From: Candidatus Endomicrobium neocapritermitis
Lineage (GTDB): Bacteria > Elusimicrobiota > Endomicrobiia > Endomicrobiales > Endomicrobiaceae
Length of the DNA: 37,084 nt
Reading direction: 5' to 3'
Assembly: GCA_009778325.1 (NCBI GenBank)
Contig: WRJZ01000027.1
Coordinates: forward strand, 1-37,084
The notes under the pieces are model-generated. The model saw nothing but the letters and a program-made list of their open reading frames with translations, was not told where the DNA came from and searched no databases. The position numbers were made by a program, and so were the translations under genes. This document shows, piece by piece, positions 32,627-37,084 of the stretch (within the stretch, counting starts at the first letter, position 1; each line of letters starts with the position of its first letter).

Positions 32627-33265
32627 TATCCGTTCGTCTATTTCCTTTTTTATCAAACCCCATGTTTTATTTACATCGGGATTTGTTTTAATAATTTTTA
32701 TTCTTTTCGGATATTTTTTCGCAAGCGCCAGATAACCTTTTCTGACGGCTTTGTGAAAGTTTAAGGATTCCCTTTCTATTCTGTCGCCGCTTTTTCCGTA
32801 AGATTCTTTATCCAGCTCTTTTGCTTTATTTACGCCCAAATCAGGATTTATATCAAGATATATCGTTATTAACGGCTTTAATCCGAAAGATGCCGCGCCG
32901 TTGAGTTTTTGTATAAGCGCGAGATCAAGTTTTCTGCCGTAGCCCTGATAAGCAACGGTAGCATCGGTAAATCTGTCGCATATCACAGCCTTGCCGCTTC
33001 TTAAAGCGGGAAGTATTATTTCCTGAATATGCTGCGCTCTTGCCGCTTCATACAGAAGCAGTTCGCTTAAAGGCACAAGATTTGAATCCGGTTCAAGAAT
33101 GATTTTTCTTATTGATTCCGCTAAAACAGTGCCTCCGGGCTCTCTTGTAAGTATTACAGGAAAACCTTTATTTTCAAGATACTCTTTTAAACGAAACGAG
33201 TGTGTGGTTTTGCCGGAACCTTCTCCGCCTTCAATAGTAATGAAAAGAGGGTTGCTTTGTTTCAT
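32624..33265 (-). CDS. tmk: Thymidylate kinase
   Basis: The protein has 213 residues. The P-loop is IEGGEGSGKTTH; LTREPGGTVLAESIR, DRFTDATVAYQGYGR (D-R-Y/F) and a LID region (SGDRIERE) complete the dTMP kinase pattern. It makes dTDP from dTMP. There is no clear ribosome binding site; TATAAA (33277-33282, minus strand) lies 11 bases before the ATG, with a poor -35 (TTGCCA at 15 bases), so the message may have a very short leader. tmk-holB-ricT is the Bacillus order. The TAA stop is shared with element L. Confidence 0.96.
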   Translation of the reverse strand: MKQSNPLFITIEGGEGSGKTTHSFRLKEYLENKGFPVILTREPGGTVLAESIRKIILEPDSNLVPLSELLLYEAARAQHIQEIILPALRSGKAVICDRFTDATVAYQGYGRKLDLALIQKLNGAASFGLKPLITIYLDINPDLGVNKAKELDKESYGKSGDRIERESLNFHKAVRKGYLALAKKYPKRIKIIKTNPDVNKTWGLIKKEIDERI

Positions 33266-33304
33266 TAGTATTCAATTTTATAAAAAATCAGCCAAAGTGG
33301 CAAG

Positions 33305-33416
33305 CAGAAACGGCAGAAGATTAGAAGTTCGGAAGCTCGGCAGCTTAGCAAAGACAAAAGATTTGTTGTTGCCGTTACCGAGCTGCCGAACTTCCGAGCT
33401 TCTGAACTTCTACAGT
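33305..33416. repeat. Intergenic inverted-repeat element M (8-mer arms)
   Basis: Units AGAAGTTC, GGAAGCTC and GGCAGCT(T/C) on the left (about 33322-33348) are mirrored on the right (about 33379-33410) with one extra 8-mer. The left edge is AAACGGCAGAAG and the right edge ends CTACAGT. The centre reads GCAAAGACAAAAG...GTTGCCGTTACC. It lies between divergent tmk and the acyl-ACP synthetase, with a promoter just outside the right edge. Confidence 0.85.
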
Positions 33417-33418
33417 AT

Positions 33419-33447
33419 GTGAAAAAAATGCGGAAAAATAGTATAAT
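33419..33447 (+). promoter_or_regulatory. Promoter for the acyltransferase/acyl-ACP synthetase gene
   Basis: GTGAAA (33419-33424) and TATAAT (33442-33447) are spaced by 17 bases. The -35 box begins three bases after the edge of element M. A second TATAAT-like string occurs near 33474. Confidence 0.45.
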
Positions 33448-33496
33448 ACGTACTTAGAATTTTATTTAAAAAAATATAATTTCGATTATAACAACA

Positions 33497-35887
33497 ATGA
33501 ATAAAATAAAAAGATTAATAGTAACTCTCCTGTTTCCGAAAACTCTTGCATTTGTTTTTGTTCTGCTGGTAGCTCTGATAACATTAACAATTTTAAGGTT
33601 TATTCCTCCTGTTTTGGGCACAACCCTTACGGCTGTTCTTCTCGCTCTGGTTGGAGTGCTTGTTTTTACAATATCGTTAAAGCCTGTCAGGGCATTGCAT
33701 GTTTTTATTTGGACTCTTAACCATACAGTCTATAAAATAAATACCGTAGGGCATGACAATGTTCCTAAATCTGGCGGAGCTCTTCTTGTTTCTAACTCCG
33801 TTTCGTATATAGACCATGCGATTATATTTTCGTCAATAAAAAGACCCGTAAAATTTTTCGTAGGAAAAGAATTTTCGGAGCATCCTTTTCTTAAACCCTT
33901 TATGACCCCTTCAAACAGCATTCCGATAGACGAAAACGGAAATCCGAAAGCAATGGGCAGGGCATTGAAACAGGCAAGGCAGGCGATACAAAACGGAGAG
34001 ATAGTTTGTATTTTTGCCGAGGGAGATTTAACTCATACCGGCAATATGCTTCCTTTCAAAAGAGGATTTGAGTTTATCGTAAGAAATCTGGATGTTCCTA
34101 TAATTCCGATTCATTTGGACAGAATGTGGGGTTCAACTTTTTCTTTCGTCAATAACAATCTTAAATGGAGTTTTCCGAAAACCGTTCCTTATCCTGTAAC
34201 TTTGAGCATAGGAAAGCCGATGCCTTCCGCATCGCAGCCGTTTCAGGTAAGGCTTGCCGTACAGGAGCTGTCGGCGGAAGCGTTTAAATTAAGAGGCGGC
34301 CGCCAAAAGAAACTTCATATAGGCTTTATAAACGAAGTAAAAAAGCATCCTTTTAAGTTTTGCGTTGCGGACACTTTGGGTTTAAAGCTTAATTTTGCCC
34401 AAACCATGACCGCGGCCATAGCTTTTTCACAAAAGATTTTTAAGGATAAAAAAGACGGGGAAATGGTGGGGATACTTCTTCCTACTTCAGTCGGGGCAGT
34501 TCTTGCCAATCTCGCAATAATGTTTGCCGGAAAGATTCCTGTAAATTTGAATTTCACGTCTTCAAAAGATATTTTACAGCAGTGCGTAAACCAGTGCAGT
34601 ATGACAAAAATTATATCTTCGCGCGCTTTTACGGATAAAATCAACATGCGCCATTTTGACGATATTATGATTTTTATGGAAGATTTGAAAAGCAGTGTTA
34701 AGCCTTTGCATAAACTTGCGGTTTTGGCGGCTGTTCTTTTGTTTCCCGGAAAGCTTTTGGTAAAGATGTTTGTTAAAGGCGACACAAAGAATATAGACGA
34801 TACCGCGACGATAATATTTTCAAGCGGCACTACGGGCGAACCGAAAGGCGTTATGCTTACGCACCAAAATATCGTTTCAAACATCGAAGCCGCTTATCTT
34901 GTCATAAAAATACAGGATGACGATATCGTTGCCGGCATTCTTCCTTTTTTTCATTCTTTCGGTTATACCGCTACAATGTGGCTTGCTCTGTATGTCGGAG
35001 TGGGGGGAGCGTATCACACAAGCCCGATGGATACTCAAAAAGTCGGCGAGATGGTTGAACAATTCAAATGCACGCTTATTTTTTCAACGCCGACTTTTTT
35101 AAACGCTTACCAGAGAAAGTGCACAAAAGAGCAGTTTGAAACTTTAAGAGATATTGTGGTAGGGGCCGAAAAGCTTAAAAATCAGCTTTCCCGGGATTTC
35201 TATAATAAATTCGAAAAGACGGTCTTTGAAGGATACGGCACTACTGAACTGTCTCCTATTGTTTCGCTTGGAATACGCAGTTTTGTAAATTCCAAAACCG
35301 GAAAAGTTCAGGTCGGAAATAAACCAGGAACGGTCGGGCATCCTATTCCGGGGGTTGCCGCGAAAATAGTGAATCAGGAAACTTTTGAGCTGATGCCTTT
35401 CGGCGGCGAAGGGCTGCTGCTGGTCAAAGGTCCGAACGTTATGAAAGGATATTTAAATAATCCGCAAAAAACCGCTGAAGTTATTAAGGACGGCTGGTAT
35501 ATTACCGGAGATGTGGCAATTATAGACGAAGACGGATTTATCGCCATAACCGACAGATTAAGCAGGTTCAGCAAAATAGGCGGGGAAATGGTGCCGCATA
35601 TTAAAATTGAAGAAGAAATACAAACGGTTGTCGGCAGCGATGAAAGGTTTTGTTTTGTCACTTCGGTTCCGGATGAAAAAAAAGGCGAGAAACTGGTTGT
35701 GCTCTATAAAGGCGAATACGACATAGATAAAATATGGAATGAGCTTTCAAGCAAAGAATTGCCGAAACTTTGGATACCAAAAAAAGAAAACTTCTATAAG
35801 ATAGAAGAGTTTCCGATGCTTGGCAGCGGGAAAACCGATTTTAAAAGGATAAAAGAAGTAGCTTTATCTTTTGCATACAATAAATAA
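33497..35887 (+). CDS. Fused acyltransferase/acyl-ACP synthetase (Aas-like)
   Basis: The protein has 796 residues. Two helices (about 12-70) lead into a PlsC-type acyltransferase domain (about 75-265), then an AMP-binding acyl-CoA/ACP ligase domain (about 275-795). The ligase motifs are complete: IIFSSGTTGEPKGVMLTH (near 439), GYGTTELSP, ITGDVAIIDEDGF, ITDRLSRFSKIGGEMV and the catalytic Lys in GSGKTDFKRI. The acyltransferase motif I should read N-H-x4-D but here reads N100-S101-VSYI-D106, so the catalytic His is replaced by Ser; motif III (FAEGDLTHTG) is near normal. In Aas this protein re-acylates lysophospholipids. No Shine-Dalgarno site is evident before the ATG. Confidence 0.9.
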   Translation: MNKIKRLIVTLLFPKTLAFVFVLLVALITLTILRFIPPVLGTTLTAVLLALVGVLVFTISLKPVRALHVFIWTLNHTVYKINTVGHDNVPKSGGALLVSNSVSYIDHAIIFSSIKRPVKFFVGKEFSEHPFLKPFMTPSNSIPIDENGNPKAMGRALKQARQAIQNGEIVCIFAEGDLTHTGNMLPFKRGFEFIVRNLDVPIIPIHLDRMWGSTFSFVNNNLKWSFPKTVPYPVTLSIGKPMPSASQPFQVRLAVQELSAEAFKLRGGRQKKLHIGFINEVKKHPFKFCVADTLGLKLNFAQTMTAAIAFSQKIFKDKKDGEMVGILLPTSVGAVLANLAIMFAGKIPVNLNFTSSKDILQQCVNQCSMTKIISSRAFTDKINMRHFDDIMIFMEDLKSSVKPLHKLAVLAAVLLFPGKLLVKMFVKGDTKNIDDTATIIFSSGTTGEPKGVMLTHQNIVSNIEAAYLVIKIQDDDIVAGILPFFHSFGYTATMWLALYVGVGGAYHTSPMDTQKVGEMVEQFKCTLIFSTPTFLNAYQRKCTKEQFETLRDIVVGAEKLKNQLSRDFYNKFEKTVFEGYGTTELSPIVSLGIRSFVNSKTGKVQVGNKPGTVGHPIPGVAAKIVNQETFELMPFGGEGLLLVKGPNVMKGYLNNPQKTAEVIKDGWYITGDVAIIDEDGFIAITDRLSRFSKIGGEMVPHIKIEEEIQTVVGSDERFCFVTSVPDEKKGEKLVVLYKGEYDIDKIWNELSSKELPKLWIPKKENFYKIEEFPMLGSGKTDFKRIKEVALSFAYNK

Positions 35888-35890
35888 AAA

Positions 35891-36007
35891 AGAAGCTTGG
35901 AGAGCTGGGAAGTTGAGAAGCTGTGAGGAGCTATGGTCGTTTCGTCTTTGACGTTGCCGTTGTCTTTACTCAACTTCCCAACTTCCCGGCTTCTCAACTT
36001 CCGCTTT
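35891..36007. repeat. Intergenic inverted-repeat element N (8-mer arms)
   Basis: GAAGCTTG, GAAGTTGA and GAAGCTG-type units on the left (35891-35925) are mirrored on the right (35968-36003). The centre reads GGTCGTTTCGTCTTTGACG...GTTGCCGTTGTC. It sits between two convergent genes. Confidence 0.8.
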
Positions 36008-36009
36008 TA

Positions 36010-37084
36010 TCATCTTTCCACCGCTATTTTTATTCTCTTTTCATTTCCGCTGCCGTCTTTCATATACACTATATACACTCCGCTGGCTGCTTTTTCGCCG
36101 GCATTATTTTTTCCGTCCCAAACCGCCATTCCGCTTGCGTCGGCTTTCAAATCTCTTACAAGCTGTCCCAACAATGTGTATATTTTTATGTGCGTTCCCG
36201 CAGGAATATTCGAAAAGTTCATCTTGGCATAATTCAGTCCTTTCGACGGCTGTATCGGATTCGGATAATATTTCACATTATCAAGAGAGACTTTATTTAT
36301 GACCGCTAGGTTGAAGCTGTTCGACGTCAGACCGTTGATTGTAAGCGTCAGCGGATGCGCGCCCGGAGGCGTAGCGGCCGTCGTATTGACGGTCAGCGTT
36401 CCGCTGTTGCCGGTGATCGTTACGCTGCCGGTCACTCCCGCCGGAGCGCCGTTTAATACAGCCGGGTATGTTCCGGCGGCGATACCTGCCGTAGTGACGG
36501 GAAATGTTGCCGAACCCGCCCTGCCTGCAGCCGGAGAGCCTGTCTGTTCGCCGACCAGAACCGTGGGCAGCGTCAGCCATATTTTAAAATCATGGTAGTA
36601 CACCTTGTCGTTGTAGGCTAAAACGCCTATAGAACCCGAATCGTACGTTTTATCTATGATCCGTGTAATAAACGTATTATTTACATATATATCAATTTGC
36701 TCTCCACGCATTACGAGCGTAACCTCCACATCTTCATTTGTAATATTAGCAGGAATCTGGATTGTGCTGTTGCTTATCATAGTTAAGGGATTTCCTTTAT
36801 GGACGGACAGAAAATTGTTACTTCTAATGATCACAAAATAACCTGAACCGGCGTGGCCTTTTGTCGGATCCATCCGCACGCCCAAAGCGATCCAATTATC
36901 AGAGTTTTTTACGCCCGTTATCCTCATTTTAGCGGAAACAATACCGTCTCTTACCGTAACACCTCTAAGATAGGCATACGGACTATTATTGGGATGTTCT
37001 TCTTCATGCGTCAGCTTTCCGTTAACGCACTTCCAAGTGCCTCTATACTGCGCGTTGCTTGCCGTAAACTGGTCCCAATTATCG
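36010..37084 (-). CDS. Secreted protein with concanavalin-like and Ig-like domains and C-terminal sorting/FlgD-type domain (5' end outside window)
   Basis: The frame is open to the right edge, so the N-terminus is missing; at least 357 residues are encoded here. The first ~175 resemble a LamG/DUF1080 concanavalin-like fold (DNWDQF, then alternating strands, VYYHDFKIWL at the end). An Ig-like module of about 85 residues follows (GAPAGVTGSVTITGNSGTLT), coded by visibly GC-rich DNA (36290-36560) unlike the rest. The last ~85 residues (YYPNPIQPSKG, IKIYTLLGQLVRDL, VWDGKNNAGEKAASGVYIVY) fit FlgD-Ig/type IX sorting-type C-terminal domains. A surface or exported carbohydrate-binding role is inferred. 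Confidence 0.75.
   Translation of the reverse strand, partial: DNWDQFTASNAQYRGTWKCVNGKLTHEEEHPNNSPYAYLRGVTVRDGIVSAKMRITGVKNSDNWIALGVRMDPTKGHAGSGYFVIIRSNNFLSVHKGNPLTMISNSTIQIPANITNEDVEVTLVMRGEQIDIYVNNTFITRIIDKTYDSGSIGVLAYNDKVYYHDFKIWLTLPTVLVGEQTGSPAAGRAGSATFPVTTAGIAAGTYPAVLNGAPAGVTGSVTITGNSGTLTVNTTAATPPGAHPLTLTINGLTSNSFNLAVINKVSLDNVKYYPNPIQPSKGLNYAKMNFSNIPAGTHIKIYTLLGQLVRDLKADASGMAVWDGKNNAGEKAASGVYIVYMKDGSGNEKRIKIAVER

Overview
The window looks like chromosomal DNA of a low-GC, diderm (Gram-negative-type) bacterium. My best guess is Elusimicrobiota, class Endomicrobia. This is an inference from three things: the AT-rich composition, the mix of outer-membrane proteins (PorV-like, OmpA-like lipoprotein) with Firmicutes-like gene orders, and the many long intergenic inverted repeats. 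There are no rRNA or tRNA genes, no transposase, no CRISPR array and no phage genes. Almost every gene is an intact housekeeping or envelope gene.

Layout. (1) 1-7.4 kb is an envelope section: a MATE exporter, three secreted or outer-membrane proteins of unknown role, an OmpA-like lipoprotein, a PorV/PorQ-like barrel protein with a long charged tail, and a secreted metallo-beta-lactamase-fold enzyme. (2) 7.6-15.0 kb is a tight co-directional run: ABC ATPase, mprF, tilS, hpt, ftsH, folE. (3) 15.2-22.75 kb is a second run: folP, cdaA, a 35-residue remnant of cdaR, glmM, pdxJ, nagB, acpS, nnrD and an M20 amidohydrolase. It joins folate, cyclic di-AMP, amino-sugar and cofactor steps. (4) 22.9-26.6 kb holds an SPFH protein (minus strand) and the thiL-tsaE-tsaB-membrane protein operon (plus strand). 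(5) 26.7-33.3 kb, minus strand, reads tmk, holB, ricT, metG, tatD, TatD-linked radical SAM and a G5/3D-domain protein. This is close to the Bacillus tmk-holB-yaaT-metS-yabD-yabE order. (6) 33.5-37.1 kb holds a fused acyltransferase/acyl-ACP synthetase and a partial secreted protein with a C-terminal sorting-type domain.

The most unusual content lies between the genes. Fourteen elements of roughly 75-200 bp occupy many of the gene junctions (98-224, 6356-6480, 7444-7563, 15024-15223, 20210-20286, 20633-20710, 22741-22859, 23739-23853, 26574-26684, 28901-29026, 31396-31510, 32507-32626, 33305-33416, 35891-36007). Most have two inverted arms built from degenerate 7-mer or 8-mer tandem units. The arm sequence differs from locus to locus but the two arms of one locus match each other. 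The centre is of two types: a pair of small hairpins (GTTTTCGCGAAGCGAAAAC, linker TTATTAATAG, ATTTCGGCTTCGCCGAAAT), or a GACAAAGAC / GTTGCCGTTG-like spacer. Many ends read AACGGCA/TGCCGTT, and several ends supply the stop codon of the neighbouring gene or abut a ribosome binding site or promoter. None lies deep inside a gene. I regard this family as the best candidate for an undescribed system here. Other notable points are the cdaR stub between cdaA and glmM, a palindromic repeat translated as the GlmM C-terminus, a short F-D-A motif shared by two envelope proteins, and a Ser in place of the catalytic His in the acyltransferase half of the acyl-ACP synthetase.
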